From the NCBI GenBank assembly GCA_027532775.1, contig JAPZTO010000003.1, positions 62,001 to 126,000 of the forward strand: DNA of 64,000 bases, written 5' to 3'. Source of the DNA: Beijerinckiaceae bacterium (GTDB taxonomy: Bacteria; Pseudomonadota; Alphaproteobacteria; Rhizobiales; Beijerinckiaceae). Made by a program: the position numbers and the translations under genes. Below are positions 1 through 10,222 of this stretch, piece by piece (position 1 is the first letter of the stretch; each line of letters begins with the position of its first letter). Under the pieces are notes generated by a model. The model did no database searches, had not been told where the DNA came from, and saw nothing but the letters and a program-made list of their open reading frames with translations.

Positions 1-592
1 GGACGGTGCTGACAAGGACAAGCCCCGATTCCCTTGGCCCTGCCGTAGCGCCGGCAAGGATGACGGCCAGCACGAGGATCATCATCAGGTTGAGCGTAAG
101 AGGCACCAGGGCTGCCAGCGCGAATCGGTCGAGCGCGTTGAGCAGGGCGGCAATGGCCGCCCCGAGAATGACGAAGCCGACAAAGGGGAAAGCGATCCGC
201 CCGAACAGGACGGCATTGTCCAGCTTGCCCGGATCGGCCGCGAAGCCATGCGCCAGCAGCGTCATGACCTGCGGCATGAAAAGCTCGGCGAGGAGAACAA
301 GGAGAATCGTCGCCACCAGCAGGATGGACAGCAGATCTTCGAAGAATCCCTGCATCGCCTGCTGGCCGCCCTCGCGCTCGAGGCGGGCAAGACGCGGGAC
401 GAGCGAGGCGTTGAAGGCGCCCTCGCTCACCATCTTGCGGATCAGGTTGGGTATGAGGAAGGCCGCGACATAAATGTCGGCAATCGGCCCGGTGCCGAGA
501 GCGGCGGCGATCATCACGTCCCGCAAGAAACCCGTTACGCGGGAGGCGAGCGTCGCCGAGCCGACAATCGTGAAGGGAAGGGCGAGCGACAT
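1..592 (-). CDS. murJ: Lipid II flippase MurJ, N-terminal part (cut by window edge)
   Basis: The start codon lies at 592 and the reading frame runs off the left edge, leaving about 197 N-terminal residues. The protein begins MSLALPFTIVG, followed by the family signature SRVTGFLRDVMIAAALG and then IPNLIRKMVSEGAFNAS. These are the first transmembrane helix and loop of the MurJ/MviN members of the MOP superfamily, which flip lipid II across the inner membrane for peptidoglycan synthesis. At least four hydrophobic segments are visible in this portion. The ATG is 32 bases after the stop of the upstream phosphoesterase gene, so the two are probably co-transcribed. Identity is confident from the N-terminal motif. 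Completeness cannot be judged. Confidence 0.9.
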   Translation of the reverse strand, partial: MSLALPFTIVGSATLASRVTGFLRDVMIAAALGTGPIADIYVAAFLIPNLIRKMVSEGAFNASLVPRLARLEREGGQQAMQGFFEDLLSILLVATILLVLLAELFMPQVMTLLAHGFAADPGKLDNAVLFGRIAFPFVGFVILGAAIAALLNALDRFALAALVPLTLNLMMILVLAVILAGATAGPRESGLVLVSTV

Positions 593-624
593 GCCGGGAA
601 GTTGGGCGAAACCAACCGCCGGCG

Positions 625-1389
625 TCAAGCGCCGGAGCCGCCGAGGGCTGCAGGCATCCAGCCGGAGCGTAAAGGGGCGGCCCAATCCGGCCTGCCATTT
701 TCTTCGGCCCGCCGTGCCGCCGCCTCGTTGTCATAGGGCAGGGCGCGGAAGGTGACATCCGGCTCTCCGGAGGCGGGCAGCGTCAGCAGGACATAGCAGG
801 CCAGCGGCGTTCCGGCTTCGGAGACATGGGCGCGGCCGGTCCCGTCCTGATAGCCGGCGCACCCGACGCTGCCGGGATTGAGGATCCAGCGCCCATCCGG
901 CAGGCGCAGAAGGTCCGGACGGTGACTGTGCCCGAACAGGATGATCCGCGCGTCAACCGGGCCGAGGCGACGCGCGATTTTGGCGACAGGCGCACGAACG
1001 AGCCGGCCCTCGACAATATCCTCCACGACATAGCGGTCATCATACTGCGGCGTGGCGTGGAAGGCCCGGATGCCCGGGGCCGGACTGGCCATGAAGGGCA
1101 AGGCCCGCAGCAGGGCGCGGCTCTCCGCATCAAGCGCATCGAAGGCGAAACGATCGGAAGGGCCCAACCCATCGGGTGATTCGCTGCCGGCAAGCCGGTC
1201 ATGATTGCCGCGGACGCCGGGAATGGCGTGTTTCCGCATCAGATCGAGCGTCTCGCGCGGCCAGAGCGGGCCCGAAACCCGGTCGCCGAGGTCAAAAAGC
1301 GCGTCAGCGCCCTGGCTTCGGATGTCGCGCAGAACCGCCTCGAGCGCGAGGACATTGCCATGGATATCAGCGAGGATGGCCAGCCTCAT
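625..1389 (-). CDS. Calcineurin-like metallophosphoesterase (YfcE/MJ0936 type)
   Basis: A 254-residue cytoplasmic protein with the binuclear metal site of the Metallophos_2 family: D8-x-H10, G35-D36, G61-N-H63-D64, H111 and G153-H-S-H156. Small bacterial members are phosphodiesterases of varied or unknown substrate, so the physiological target cannot be given. I chose the ATG at 1389 because MRLAILADIHGN is the usual family start. A longer in-frame extension would run back into hslU. The gene begins 10 bases after the hslU stop and is the last gene of the hslV operon before murJ. Confidence 0.85.
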   Translation of the reverse strand: MRLAILADIHGNVLALEAVLRDIRSQGADALFDLGDRVSGPLWPRETLDLMRKHAIPGVRGNHDRLAGSESPDGLGPSDRFAFDALDAESRALLRALPFMASPAPGIRAFHATPQYDDRYVVEDIVEGRLVRAPVAKIARRLGPVDARIILFGHSHRPDLLRLPDGRWILNPGSVGCAGYQDGTGRAHVSEAGTPLACYVLLTLPASGEPDVTFRALPYDNEAAARRAEENGRPDWAAPLRSGWMPAALGGSGA

Positions 1390-1399
1390 GGCATTTTCC

Positions 1400-2710
1400 T
1401 CAGAGGATGAAGCGCGAGAGATCGGCGTTGCGGGCGAGATCACCGATTTCGCGGCGCACCCAGTCGCCATCGATCACGATCGTCTCGCCGCCACGATCGG
1501 TCGCGGTGAAGCTGATCTCGTCAAGCACGCGTTCCAGCACCGTCTGCAGGCGGCGCGCCCCGATATTCTCGACATTGCTGTTCACCTCGAAGGCGGCGCG
1601 GGCCAAAGCGGCGATCGCATCCTCGGTAAACGAGAGCGAGACCTGTTCGGTGGCCAAAAGCGCCACGGACTGCTTGATGAGCGAGGCTTCGGTGTCGCTG
1701 AGGATGCGACGGAAATCCTCCTCGCCGAGCGGCTTGAGCTCGACCCGGATCGGCAGGCGGCCCTGCAGCTCGGGCAGGAGATCCGAGGGCTTGGCGACAT
1801 GAAACGCGCCGGAGGCAATGAAGAGGATATGGTCGGTCTTGACCGGGCCATGCTTGGTGGCCACCGTCGTGCCCTCGATGAGGGGCAGCAGGTCGCGCTG
1901 GACGCCTTCGCGGGAGACATCGCCGCCACCGCGCCCCTCGCGGACCGAGATCTTGTCGATCTCGTCGAGGAAGACGATCCCGTTTTCCTCGACCGAACGA
2001 ATCGCCTCCGCAACGATCCGGTCCTGGTCGATCAGCTTGTCGCTTTCTTCCGCCAGCAGCGGCTCATAGGCCTCGCGCACGGTCATCCGGCGCGGTTTCC
2101 CGCGCGAGCCGAAGGCCTTGCCGAGCATGTCGCCCAGCGAAACCGCACCGATCTGGCCGCCCGGCATGCCGGGAATGTCGAACATCGGCAGACCGCCGGC
2201 GGGGCCGCCCTGCAATTCGACCTCGATTTCCTTGTCGGCCATCTCGCCGTTGCGCAGCTTGCGGCGGAAAGCATCCCGCGTGGCGGGCGACGCAGTCGAT
2301 CCGACCAGCGCATCGAGCACGCGCTCCTCCGCCGCGACATGGGCCTTGGCCTCGACATCCTTGCGGCGGGCATCGCGCTGGAGGCCGATCCCGACCTCGA
2401 CCAGATCGCGGACGATCTGCTCGACATCGCGCCCGACATAGCCGACCTCGGTGAATTTCGTCGCCTCGATCTTGAGGAAAGGCGCCCCGGCCAGTTTCGC
2501 GAGGCGGCGGGCAATCTCGGTCTTGCCGCAGCCGGTCGGGCCGATCATCAGGATGTTCTTCGGCAGGACCTCCTCGCGCATCTGGCCTTCCAGCTGCTGG
2601 CGGCGCCAGCGGTTGCGCAGGGCGATGGCGACGGCGCGCTTGGCTTCCTTCTGGCCGACAATATAGCGATCCAGCTCCGAAACGATCTCGCGGGGAGAAA
2701 AAGCGGTCAT
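1400..2710 (-). CDS. hslU: ATP-dependent protease ATPase subunit HslU (ClpY)
   Basis: 436 residues, the usual family length. HslU is the AAA+ unfoldase ring that feeds proteins to the HslV peptidase in the cytoplasm. Visible features are the Walker A GPTGCGKT at 57-64, the pore-loop GYVG at 90-93 followed by RD, a Walker B stretch [11 protein letters not shown], a sensor region GRLPIRVEL, and the C-terminal DLSRFIL tail that docks into HslV. The insertion domain lies between the two Walker regions. The ATG overlaps the stop of the upstream membrane-protein gene by the ATGA arrangement, so translation is probably coupled. It is unusual that hslU is separated from hslV by another gene. Confidence 0.97.
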   Translation of the reverse strand: MTAFSPREIVSELDRYIVGQKEAKRAVAIALRNRWRRQQLEGQMREEVLPKNILMIGPTGCGKTEIARRLAKLAGAPFLKIEATKFTEVGYVGRDVEQIVRDLVEVGIGLQRDARRKDVEAKAHVAAEERVLDALVGSTASPATRDAFRRKLRNGEMADKEIEVELQGGPAGGLPMFDIPGMPGGQIGAVSLGDMLGKAFGSRGKPRRMTVREAYEPLLAEESDKLIDQDRIVAEAIRSVEENGIVFLDEIDKISVREGRGGGDVSREGVQRDLLPLIEGTTVATKHGPVKTDHILFIASGAFHVAKPSDLLPELQGRLPIRVELKPLGEEDFRRILSDTEASLIKQSVALLATEQVSLSFTEDAIAALARAAFEVNSNVENIGARRLQTVLERVLDEISFTATDRGGETIVIDGDWVRREIGDLARNADLSRFIL

Positions 2711-3780
2711 GACGGGCTTCCTAATTGGACGACGGGCAGGGCAAGGCGGATTCGGGCAGGCGTGACAGCAAGAACGAGCCGGCGGATCGGCTGCCAGCCC
2801 GCGCTGAGGATCAGGATGAACCCGCCGAGGACAAGCAAGGTGGCTGGGATGACGGCATTCGTGATGCCGGACACCTTGAAGACCTGTCCGAAGGCGATCC
2901 CGGCATAAACAAGGCCGGAGACGAGGATGGCACGACGATCGATCAGCAGGGCCAGAAGCGCCAGCGCCAGGAACAGGGCGATCAGGCCCATGGCCTGGCC
3001 AGTCTGGATGTTGCCGACCCCGCCGAAAACCAGCGCGATCAGCGAATGCACGATCATCGGAGCCGCGAGAAGATGCAGCCAGAAGGCGATATCGGTCTTG
3101 CGGGTCTGGCGCTGCAGGTCCTTCGCGTCGAACCGCATCGCCAGCGTGAAGATGCCGATGCCCGCTGCGAGGATCAGCGGCGTGAGCGCAGCTTCGGCAA
3201 AGGCGGGCGAGATCGTCGCGATCAGGCCGAACAAAGCCGCGACGAGGGCTGCGACACCGGCCGCAACGGTGATGGGGACGCGGAACCGCCAGTAATGGAG
3301 GCCAACGAGACCCGCCGTGGCGAGCGCCGCCAAAGCCGCCGGTGCCGGGCGCTCGAATTCGAGGGCCGCCTTGCCCAGCGCGACCGCTTGCGGGCTGGTC
3401 AGCCAGCCGAACAGGCCGTTGAAGGCCGAAAATCCCGCCACGGCAAAGCCGAGCAGGAGAACGATGCTCGGCAGGGCCATGCGGCGGCGGCGGCTGAACT
3501 GCTCGGCGAGGAGCCAGGCTGTCACAGCCAGCCCGGCAAAGCCGGTCACGGCACCGAAAGCATTGATCAGGAAATAGCCAAGGGCGGAGGCAAAGAGCCC
3601 CAACCCGATCACGACAAAGATATCGCCGAAACCGGTGATGAAGCGCAGACGCTCATGATCCGGTGCCGGCTCGAATTCGGCCTTGCGCCGCTCCGACTCG
3701 ATCATGCGGAGAGCCCGCGCCTGATCGGGGCCGATCAGCCCCCGGGCGACGGCCTTTTCAAGCGATTCTTCCGAAATCAT
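2707..3780 (-). CDS. Polytopic membrane protein between hslV and hslU (DUF2157-like)
   Basis: 357 residues. The N-terminal ~45 residues are soluble, with an [19 protein letters not shown]-type helix pair resembling the start of DUF2157 proteins. About eight to ten hydrophobic segments follow to the C-terminus. No catalytic motif is recognisable. The gene is joined to hslV upstream and hslU downstream by ATGA overlaps at both ends, so it is translated as part of the HslVU operon. That suggests, but does not prove, a link to protein quality control or heat stress. The family assignment is by general appearance only, and the function is unknown. Confidence 0.7.
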   Translation of the reverse strand: MISEESLEKAVARGLIGPDQARALRMIESERRKAEFEPAPDHERLRFITGFGDIFVVIGLGLFASALGYFLINAFGAVTGFAGLAVTAWLLAEQFSRRRRMALPSIVLLLGFAVAGFSAFNGLFGWLTSPQAVALGKAALEFERPAPAALAALATAGLVGLHYWRFRVPITVAAGVAALVAALFGLIATISPAFAEAALTPLILAAGIGIFTLAMRFDAKDLQRQTRKTDIAFWLHLLAAPMIVHSLIALVFGGVGNIQTGQAMGLIALFLALALLALLIDRRAILVSGLVYAGIAFGQVFKVSGITNAVIPATLLVLGGFILILSAGWQPIRRLVLAVTPARIRLALPVVQLGSPS

Positions 3781-4334
3781 GCTTCCATGCTCTCGATCAC
3801 GAGGTTGGCGTTCGTATAGACGCAGATCTCGCCGGCGATGCGCATCGACCGGCGGACGATCTCCTCGGCGCCGAAATCCGTCTCGGCAAGGGCCCGCGCG
3901 GCGGCCAGCGCGTACATGCCCCCCGAGCCGATGCCCATGATGCCGCCCTCGGGCTCGAGCACATCGCCCGTGCCGGAGAGAACGAGGCCGGTCGAGCGAT
4001 CCGCCACCAGCATCATCGCCTCGAGCCGGCGGAGATAACGGTCAGTGCGCCAGTCCTTCGCCAGTTCGACGCAGGCGCGCATCAATTGCCCGGGATATTG
4101 CTCGATCTTCGCCTCGAGGCGCTCGAACAGGGTGAAGGCATCCGCAGTGGCCCCGGCAAAGCCTGCGATCACCTCGCCCTTGCCGAGCCGCCGCACCTTG
4201 CGGGCATTGCCCTTGATGATCGTCTGGCCGAGGCTGACCTGGCCGTCGCCGCCGATCACCGTCGCGCCGCCCTTGCGGACCATCAGGATCGTGGTGGCAT
4301 GCCAGCCTGTGGCGGCGTTGGACGGTTCGGACAC
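3777..4334 (-). CDS. hslV: ATP-dependent protease peptidase subunit HslV (ClpQ)
   Basis: 185 residues. HslV is the proteasome-beta-like threonine peptidase of the HslVU complex. The sequence WHATTI places the mature N-terminal nucleophile at Thr14, so a 13-residue propeptide must be removed, as in many alphaproteobacteria. [11 protein letters not shown] and the C-terminal MGIGSGG region are typical. The start codon is GTG at 4334, preceded by an AGGAG ribosome-binding site. The gene opens the minus-strand operon hslV / membrane protein / hslU / phosphoesterase and is divergent from hisB. Confidence 0.96.
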   Translation of the reverse strand: MSEPSNAATGWHATTILMVRKGGATVIGGDGQVSLGQTIIKGNARKVRRLGKGEVIAGFAGATADAFTLFERLEAKIEQYPGQLMRACVELAKDWRTDRYLRRLEAMMLVADRSTGLVLSGTGDVLEPEGGIMGIGSGGMYALAAARALAETDFGAEEIVRRSMRIAGEICVYTNANLVIESMEA

Positions 4335-4390
4335 GGGCGGCTCCTGTTTCAGCTGCCGTCAATGTAGGGATTGTCGCCGAGAGTTGCCAA

Positions 4391-4435
4391 GGTCGGACTT
4401 GCAGAGGTCGGACTTGCAGAGGTCCGGCTTGTCGG
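4391..4435. repeat. 15-bp tandem repeat in hslV-hisB intergenic region
   Basis: Two perfect copies of GGTCGGACTTGCAGA (4391-4405, 4406-4420) are followed by a degenerate third copy starting GGTCCGGCTTG (4421-4435). They lie in the 192-bp divergent spacer between hslV and hisB. They could be a regulatory repeat or simply slippage. No dyad symmetry is obvious. Confidence 0.8.
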
Positions 4436-4526
4436 GATCGGCGATCCGGAATTGCCGTCCCGAGCCTTTTTCGGTAAAGCCGGCTGCGGATGTCCGGAGC
4501 AAGGCCGGACGGGAGTGGAGTGAGCC

Positions 4527-5120
4527 ATGCGTCGCGCCGACATCAAGCGGGAAACCGGTGAGACGAAGATCGAGGTCGGCCTCGATCTCGACGGGACCGG
4601 ACGGGCCGATATCGCCACCGGGATCGGCTTTCTCGACCACATGCTGACCCTGCTTGCCCGGCATTCGATGATCGACCTGCTGGTCCGGGCCGAAGGCGAC
4701 CTGCATGTCGATGACCACCACACGACGGAGGATGTCGGCATCGCCCTTGGCCAGGCTTTCGCCAGGGCGCTGGGCACGAAGGCCGGCATTACCCGCTACG
4801 CGGATTGCCTGATGCCGATGGACGAGACGCTGACGCGGATCGCGCTCGACATTTCGGGCCGGGCTTTCCTCGTGTTCAAGGTCGATTTCCCGACCGAGAA
4901 GATCGGCACCTTCGATACTGAACTCGTGCGCGAATTCTTCCAGGCCTTCGCGTCGAATGCCGGCATCACACTGCATGTCGAGTGCCTGCATGGCGCGAAC
5001 AGCCACCATATCGCCGAGAGCGCCTTCAAGGGCCTCGCCCGGGTACTGCGCCTCGCCACCGAAAAGGATGCGCGTGCGGCAGACCGCGTGCCCTCGACCA
5101 AGGGGACGCTGTCGGTCTGA
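4527..5120 (+). CDS. hisB: Imidazoleglycerol-phosphate dehydratase HisB
   Basis: 197 residues, the monofunctional dehydratase size. It catalyses step six of histidine biosynthesis, converting imidazoleglycerol phosphate to imidazoleacetol phosphate. The Mn-binding motifs are visible: [15 protein letters not shown] and ANSHHIAE near the C-terminus. The ATG at 4527 has GGAG-like sequence (GGGAGTGGAG) upstream. It heads the operon hisB-DUF2628-hisH-hisA-hisF-hisE-coaA, and its stop overlaps the next start (TGATG). Confidence 0.97.
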   Translation: MRRADIKRETGETKIEVGLDLDGTGRADIATGIGFLDHMLTLLARHSMIDLLVRAEGDLHVDDHHTTEDVGIALGQAFARALGTKAGITRYADCLMPMDETLTRIALDISGRAFLVFKVDFPTEKIGTFDTELVREFFQAFASNAGITLHVECLHGANSHHIAESAFKGLARVLRLATEKDARAADRVPSTKGTLSV

Positions 5121-5602
5121 TGGCTTGCTACACCGTCCACCTCAAGACCCGCATCGCTGATCCGGATCTCGCCCGCGAGAAGGCCGTCTTCGTGCGGGAC
5201 GGCTGGAATGTCGCCGCTTTCGGATTCGGGCCGTTCTGGCTGATCGCCAAGGGGCATGCGGTGACCGGGGTCATCGCGCTGCTGCTCCAGCTGGCGCTGC
5301 TCGGCATCGTGGCCGCCCTTGGCCTGCCGCCGGGATTCCAGCTGGCGGTGATGGGCCTGATCTCGCTTTCCTGGGGGCTCGAAGGCGCAAGCTTGCGCCG
5401 GCTCGCGCTGCGTCTGACGCGCCATCACGAGGCCGGGCTGGTGATCGCCCCGAGCGAGGACGAGGCCGAAAGGCGGTTCTTCGCCGGTGAGGAGAGTGCG
5501 GATGTTGCCCCGCCGGCAAAGCCCGGCCCGGATAGCTTCGTGCCGCACGGACCGGCCAATCCGGTGATGGGCCTGTTCCCGCAGGCACGAGGTTCGGCGT
5601 GA
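5120..5602 (+). CDS. DUF2628 small membrane protein in his operon
   Basis: 160 residues starting MACYTVHLK at the ATG that overlaps the hisB stop. The N-terminal part carries the DUF2628 pattern ([19 protein letters not shown]), then two closely spaced hydrophobic helices (roughly 45-90), then a hydrophilic Pro-rich tail. DUF2628 proteins commonly sit between hisB and hisH in Hyphomicrobiales. Their role is unknown, and there is no sign of a histidine-pathway active site. A longer upstream extension in the same frame only overlaps hisB and is rejected. Confidence 0.8.
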   Translation: MACYTVHLKTRIADPDLAREKAVFVRDGWNVAAFGFGPFWLIAKGHAVTGVIALLLQLALLGIVAALGLPPGFQLAVMGLISLSWGLEGASLRRLALRLTRHHEAGLVIAPSEDEAERRFFAGEESADVAPPAKPGPDSFVPHGPANPVMGLFPQARGSA

Positions 5603-6249
5603 GGATCGCCCTGATCGATTACGGCGCGGGGAACCTGCATTCCGCCGCCAAGGCGCTGATGCGCGCGCTCGACGAGACGGGCCAGCGCGGCGAGGTCATC
5701 ATGGGGGCCGATCCCGATGTGATCGCCTCGGCCGATCGTATTGTCCTGCCGGGTGACGGCGCTTTCCGGGACTGCCGGGAAAACCTCGCCATCGTCCATG
5801 GCCTCGAAGCCGCGCTCGACCATGCCGTCCGTGGCAAGGGGCGGCCCTTCCTCGGGATCTGCGTCGGCATGCAGCTGCTGGCGACGCGCGGGCTCGAACG
5901 CGGCATCACCGCCGGGCTTGGCTGGATTCCGGGCGATGTCGTGCGGCTGGCGCCAGCCGATCCGGCGCTCAAGGTGCCGCATATGGGCTGGAACACGCTG
6001 GCCATGACATCGAGCCATCCGGTTCTTGAGGGTATCGCGCTCGGCCCGCAGGGGCTCCACGCCTATTTCCTGCATTCCTACCACCTCATTCCCGAGGGCA
6101 CCGGGAACCTGATTGCCACGGCAGCATATGGCGGGCCGGTTTCGGCCATTGTCGGCCGCGATACGGTTGTCGGCACGCAGTTCCACCCGGAAAAAAGCCA
6201 GGTCCTCGGCGTCAAACTGCTTGCCAATTTCCTCAAATGGGCGCCATAG
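5599..6249 (+). CDS. hisH: Imidazole glycerol phosphate synthase glutaminase subunit HisH
   Basis: 216 residues. HisH is a class I glutamine amidotransferase that supplies ammonia to HisF. The catalytic triad is visible as Cys88 (GICVGM), His196 and Glu198 (QFHPEKS). The oxyanion region PGDGAF is at 51-56. The start is GTG at 5599, overlapping the upstream stop (GTGA). [12 protein letters not shown] is the classical N-terminus. It pairs with hisF in the same operon, with hisA between them. Confidence 0.96.
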   Translation: MRIALIDYGAGNLHSAAKALMRALDETGQRGEVIMGADPDVIASADRIVLPGDGAFRDCRENLAIVHGLEAALDHAVRGKGRPFLGICVGMQLLATRGLERGITAGLGWIPGDVVRLAPADPALKVPHMGWNTLAMTSSHPVLEGIALGPQGLHAYFLHSYHLIPEGTGNLIATAAYGGPVSAIVGRDTVVGTQFHPEKSQVLGVKLLANFLKWAP

Positions 6250-6272
6250 CGGCGCTTTCGACCGGAAGCGCG

Positions 6273-7010
6273 ATGATCCTTTACCCCGCCATCGACCTCA
6301 AGAACGGGCAATGTGTTCGCCTCAAGCAGGGCGACATGGCACAGGCCACGATCTTCAATGATGATCCGGCTGCGCAGGCCGCCGCCTTCGAAGCACAGGG
6401 TTTCGAAGCACTGCATGTTGTGGATCTCGACGGCGCCTTTGCCGGCTCGCCGGTGAATGCAAGGGCGGTCGAGGGCATCATCGACCGCGTGCGCTTCCCG
6501 GTACAGCTGGGCGGCGGCATCCGCGAGATGGCGCAGGTCGAAGCGTGGCTCGCCCGCGGGATCGCGCGCGTCATTATCGGGACGGCCGCGCTGAAAAATC
6601 CGGGTTTTGTCCGCGAGGCTGCCCGGGCCTTTCCCGGCAAGGTTGCCGTGGGGATCGACGCCCGGGACGGCCGCGTCGCCGTGGAAGGCTGGGCCGAGAC
6701 CTCCGACCTGCTGGCCGTGGATCTCGGCCGGCGCTTCGAGGATGCTGGCGTGGCGGCGATCATCTACACCAATATCGCCCGCGACGGCATGCTTTCCGGG
6801 CTGGATTTCGAAGGCACGGTCGGGCTGGCCGAGGCGCTTTCGATCCCGGTCATCGCCTCAGGCGGGCTCGCCTCGATCGTGGATGTCGAGCGGCTGGTCT
6901 CGCCGGATTGCGCGCGGCTGGCCGGTGCGATCACCGGACGCGCCCTGTATGACGGCCGGCTGGATCCGGCCGCCGCGCTCGTGCTGGTCAGCCGGAAAAG
7001 GGCAGCCTGA
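6273..7010 (+). CDS. hisA: HisA, ProFAR isomerase
   Basis: 245 residues. This is the (beta/alpha)8 isomerase that converts ProFAR to PRFAR in histidine biosynthesis. The two catalytic aspartates are Asp8 (PAIDLKNG) and Asp129 (VGIDARDG). The phosphate-binding GG motifs are at 80-82 and near the C-terminus. I chose the ATG at 6273 (MILYPAIDL) over an in-frame ATG 36 bases upstream that overlaps the end of hisH. Its stop overlaps the hisF start (TGATG). Confidence 0.96.
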   Translation: MILYPAIDLKNGQCVRLKQGDMAQATIFNDDPAAQAAAFEAQGFEALHVVDLDGAFAGSPVNARAVEGIIDRVRFPVQLGGGIREMAQVEAWLARGIARVIIGTAALKNPGFVREAARAFPGKVAVGIDARDGRVAVEGWAETSDLLAVDLGRRFEDAGVAAIIYTNIARDGMLSGLDFEGTVGLAEALSIPVIASGGLASIVDVERLVSPDCARLAGAITGRALYDGRLDPAAALVLVSRKRAA

Positions 7011-7801
7011 TGCTGAAAAAGCGCGTCATTCCCTGCCTTGATGTCAAGAATGGCAGGGTGGTCAAGGGCATCAATTTCGTCGATCTCGCCGATGTCGGCG
7101 ATCCGGTCGAGAGTGCGAAGGCCTATGATGCCGCCGGCGCGGATGAATTGTGTTTCCTCGACATTACGGCCAGCCACGAGAATCGCGGCACCTTGCTCGA
7201 TGTCGTCCGCCGGACGGCCGAGAACTGCTTCATGCCGGTAACGGTGGGCGGCGGCGTGCGCGACGTCGAGGATGTGCGCGCGCTGATGCTTGCCGGCGCC
7301 GACAAGGTCTCGATCAATACGGCGGCCGTGCGCGACCGGTCGATTGTCGGGCGGGCGGCGGAAAAGTTCGGCGCCCAGGCCATCGTTGTCGCGATCGACG
7401 CCAAGAAGGTCAGCCGGGAAGGAGAACTCCCGCGCTGGGAGATCTTCACCCATGGCGGCCGCAACCCCACGGGCATCGACGCCATCGCCTTCGCGCGCGA
7501 GGTCGCCGATCTCGGCGCGGGCGAAATCCTGCTGACCTCGATGGATCGCGATGGTACCAAGTCCGGGTTCGACCTTGCGCTCACCCGCGCCGTCAGCGAC
7601 GCCGTGACGGTGCCGGTCGTGGCTTCCGGCGGGGTAGGCACGCTCGACCATCTCGTCGAGGGGATCCGCGAGGGCGGCGCCAGCGCGGTTCTCGCCGCCT
7701 CGATCTTCCATTACGGTACGTTCTCGATCGCCGAGGCCAAGAGGCATATGGCCCGCGCAGGCCTGCCGATGCGGCTGGATGGGCTGGAGGGAACCCCGTG
7801 A
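7010..7801 (+). CDS. hisF: Imidazole glycerol phosphate synthase cyclase subunit HisF
   Basis: 263 residues. HisF is the (beta/alpha)8 cyclase that uses ammonia from HisH to make IGP and AICAR. The catalytic aspartates Asp11 (CLDVKNG) and Asp130 (AIDAKK) sit at the exact family positions. TVGGGVRD forms a phosphate-binding loop. The start codon overlaps the hisA stop, and the stop overlaps the hisE GTG, consistent with coupled translation. Confidence 0.97.
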   Translation: MLKKRVIPCLDVKNGRVVKGINFVDLADVGDPVESAKAYDAAGADELCFLDITASHENRGTLLDVVRRTAENCFMPVTVGGGVRDVEDVRALMLAGADKVSINTAAVRDRSIVGRAAEKFGAQAIVVAIDAKKVSREGELPRWEIFTHGGRNPTGIDAIAFAREVADLGAGEILLTSMDRDGTKSGFDLALTRAVSDAVTVPVVASGGVGTLDHLVEGIREGGASAVLAASIFHYGTFSIAEAKRHMARAGLPMRLDGLEGTP

Positions 7802-8127
7802 CCCCGTTCACGCTCGAGACGCTCGATTCCATCGTCGCAGCCCGTTCGGCCGATGATCCGGCACAATCCTACACAGCGCGCCTCGCCGCCGAAGGCATGC
7901 CGCGCGCCACGAAGAAGCTGGGCGAGGAAGCGGTCGAGACCGTGATCGCAGCGCTTTCGGGTGACCGGCGGGAACTGGCGAAAGAAAGCGCGGATCTCCT
8001 CTATCATCTGCTCGTCGTGCTCCGGATCGGGGGGGTCGGGCTGGACGAGGTGATGGCCGAACTGGAGGCCCGGACCGCGCAATCCGGGCTCGCGGAGAAG
8101 GCCAGCCGGCCGGGCGGCCGGGGATAA
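7798..8127 (+). CDS. hisE: Phosphoribosyl-ATP pyrophosphatase HisE
   Basis: 109 residues, all-alpha MazG-like fold. It performs the second step of histidine synthesis by hydrolysing PR-ATP to PR-AMP. The signature [14 protein letters not shown] and [11 protein letters not shown] supply the acidic metal ligands. The start is GTG at 7798, in a GTGA overlap with the hisF stop. HisI is not fused to it, so a separate hisI should lie elsewhere. The C-terminus is rich in Arg and Gly. Confidence 0.94.
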   Translation: MTPFTLETLDSIVAARSADDPAQSYTARLAAEGMPRATKKLGEEAVETVIAALSGDRRELAKESADLLYHLLVVLRIGGVGLDEVMAELEARTAQSGLAEKASRPGGRG

Positions 8128-8163
8128 CGCCGCGTCAGACGGCGGGAAGGGGGGCTCAACGCC

Positions 8164-9135
8164 ATGGATGTCGAAATCTCGAAGCTGTCGCCCGATGTCG
8201 ACCTTTCGCCGTTCCGCCTGTTCAGCCGCGAGGAATGGGCTTCGCTGCGCGCGGATACGCCGCTGACGCTGAGCCTCGAGGAGATCAAGGGGCTGACCTC
8301 GATCAATGACCGGCTGGGCCTCGACGAGGTGGTGGATATCTACCTGCCGCTCTCGCGGCTTCTGGCTCTCTATGTCGCGGCCACGCAGGGCCTTTTCAAG
8401 GCGACGCAGCGCTTCCTCAATGCCGGCGGCGATGCCAAGGTTCCCTATATCATCGGGGTGGCGGGGTCGGTTGCGGTGGGCAAATCCACCACGGCCCGCG
8501 TGCTCGAGAAGCTGCTCGCCCGCTGGCCGAACACGCCCAAGGTCAGCCTTGTGACAACGGATGGCTTCCTGCTGCCCAATGCAGAGTTGCGGCGGCTGGG
8601 GCTGATGGAGCGCAAAGGCTTTCCGGAAAGCTACGATACGCCGGCGCTGCTGCATTTTCTCGCGCGGATCAAGGCTGGCGAACGCAATGTGACCGCGCCA
8701 CTTTATTCCCACCTCGTCTATGACGTGGTGCCCGGCGAGCAGATCGAGATTGACCGGCCGGACATCCTGATCGTCGAGGGGCTCAACGTGCTGCAGCCGC
8801 CGAAGTTGCCGCGCGACGCCAAGCCGATCCCGTTCGTCTCGGATTTCTTTGATTTCTCGATCTATATCGACGCGGAAGAGGAACTGCTCCGGCGCTGGTA
8901 TGTCGACCGGTTCATGACCTTGCGCAAGACCGCCTTCCGCAAGCCGGAAAGCTTCTTCCGGCGTTATGCCGAGATTTCCGAGGAAGAGGCACGGCAGACC
9001 GCTTTCGGCCTCTGGGACCGGATCAACCTGCCGAACCTGCGCGAGAACATCTTCCCGACGCGGCCGCGCGCGGATCTCATCCTGCGGAAGGGCAGCAACC
9101 ACATGATCGAGGAAGTGGCGCTCCGGAAGCTCTGA
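8164..9135 (+). CDS. coaA: Type I pantothenate kinase CoaA
   Basis: 323 residues. This is the first committed step of coenzyme A synthesis, phosphorylating pantothenate with ATP. The P-loop [11 protein letters not shown] is at 98-108, followed by TTDGFL and the SHLVYD region of the P-loop kinase fold. The overall length and [10 protein letters not shown] segment match the bacterial type I enzyme. It lies 36 bases after hisE at the end of the his operon, a standard arrangement in this order. It converges on the neighbouring sugar-kinase gene with only 15 bases between the stops. Confidence 0.96.
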   Translation: MDVEISKLSPDVDLSPFRLFSREEWASLRADTPLTLSLEEIKGLTSINDRLGLDEVVDIYLPLSRLLALYVAATQGLFKATQRFLNAGGDAKVPYIIGVAGSVAVGKSTTARVLEKLLARWPNTPKVSLVTTDGFLLPNAELRRLGLMERKGFPESYDTPALLHFLARIKAGERNVTAPLYSHLVYDVVPGEQIEIDRPDILIVEGLNVLQPPKLPRDAKPIPFVSDFFDFSIYIDAEEELLRRWYVDRFMTLRKTAFRKPESFFRRYAEISEEEARQTAFGLWDRINLPNLRENIFPTRPRADLILRKGSNHMIEEVALRKL

Positions 9136-9150
9136 GCGCCTGCTGCTTCG

Positions 9151-10149
9151 TCAGGCCAGCAGGCCCGCCTGCCGGGCAAGGCCCAGCAGCGGCTCGGCCG
9201 GCCGAGCACCGATCTTCTGGATGACATGGCTCGCTGCCAGCGCGCCGAGCTGACCGGCCTTCTCGAAGCCCATGCCCTGCGTGTAGCCGAACAGGAAGCC
9301 GGCTGCGAAAGCATCACCGGCACCGGTTGCATCCACCAGCTGCTCGATCGGCCGGGCGGGAACCGTGACCGTGCGATTGCCTTCGATCATGACGGCGCCC
9401 TGTTCGGACCGCGTGACGGCTGCACGCTTGACATCGTTGCGGAGCGCCGAAAGGGCGGTGCCGAAATCGGCCGTTTCATACAGCGCCTTCAGCTCGCTCT
9501 CGTTGGCGAAGACAAGATCGACCTCGCCGCCGCGCATCAGGGCGATGAACTCGTCCCGGTAGCGGTTGACGCAGAAGGAATCCGACAAGGTCAGCGCGAC
9601 TTCGCGCCCGGAAGCATGGGCCAGCTTCGCCGCCTTGCGGAAAGCGGCCTTCGCATGGGGCGGATCCCAGAGGTAGCCTTCGAGATAGGTGACTTTCGCC
9701 CGCGCCACCGTTGCGGGGTCGATTTCTGCCTCGGTGAGGTTCTGGCAAGCGCCGAGATAGGTGTTCATCGTACGCTCGCCATCCGGCGTCACCAGGATGA
9801 AGCTGCGTGCGGTTGCCGGGCCGTCCAGCGCGGCCGGGGTCCCGAAGGCGACACCCGAGGCAACGATGTCATGCGCGAAGACCTCGCCGACCGGATCAGC
9901 CTTGACCCGGCCGATGAAGGCAGCCGTGCCGCCGAACGAGGCGAGCCCGACCACCGTGTTCGCGGCCGAACCGCCGGAAATGATGGTGGCGGGCCCCATG
10001 GCCGCATAGAGCCGCTCGGCCTGGGCCTCGTCGATCAGGGTCATCGACCCCTTGGCGACGCCCTGGGCCACGAGGAAATCCTCCTCGGCCCGGGCAATCA
10101 CGTCGACAATCGCGTTGCCGAGGGCGAGAACGTCGAATTCGCGGTCCAT
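9151..10149 (-). CDS. PfkB-family carbohydrate kinase, probable adenosine kinase
   Basis: 332 residues beginning MDREFDVLALGNAIVD. Ribokinase-fold markers are GGSAANT in the N-terminal half and DATGAGDAFAAGF at 273-285, with Asp279 as catalytic base. Close relatives in Hyphomicrobiales are annotated as adenosine kinase, but specificity among PfkB kinases cannot be read from motifs alone. I took the ATG at 10149. An in-frame extension upstream overlaps the Smr gene and is not protein-like. Its 3' end is 15 bases from the coaA stop on the opposite strand. Confidence 0.88.
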   Translation of the reverse strand: MDREFDVLALGNAIVDVIARAEEDFLVAQGVAKGSMTLIDEAQAERLYAAMGPATIISGGSAANTVVGLASFGGTAAFIGRVKADPVGEVFAHDIVASGVAFGTPAALDGPATARSFILVTPDGERTMNTYLGACQNLTEAEIDPATVARAKVTYLEGYLWDPPHAKAAFRKAAKLAHASGREVALTLSDSFCVNRYRDEFIALMRGGEVDLVFANESELKALYETADFGTALSALRNDVKRAAVTRSEQGAVMIEGNRTVTVPARPIEQLVDATGAGDAFAAGFLFGYTQGMGFEKAGQLGALAASHVIQKIGARPAEPLLGLARQAGLLA

Positions 10150-10222
10150 CTGGAAATCCTTTGTGGCTCGGGACGCGTCGTCCACGGCCCCGGCGGGTGA
10201 ATGGCCGAGCAGGCCCGAGAAA

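Noticed and set aside
1205-2908. A long plus-strand frame across hslU
   Set aside because: Antisense shadow of hslU and its neighbours; hslU motifs are unambiguous.
8128-8163. Terminator between hisE and coaA
   Set aside because: A short GCCG/CGGC stem is present but has no T tract, and the genes are otherwise organised as one operon.
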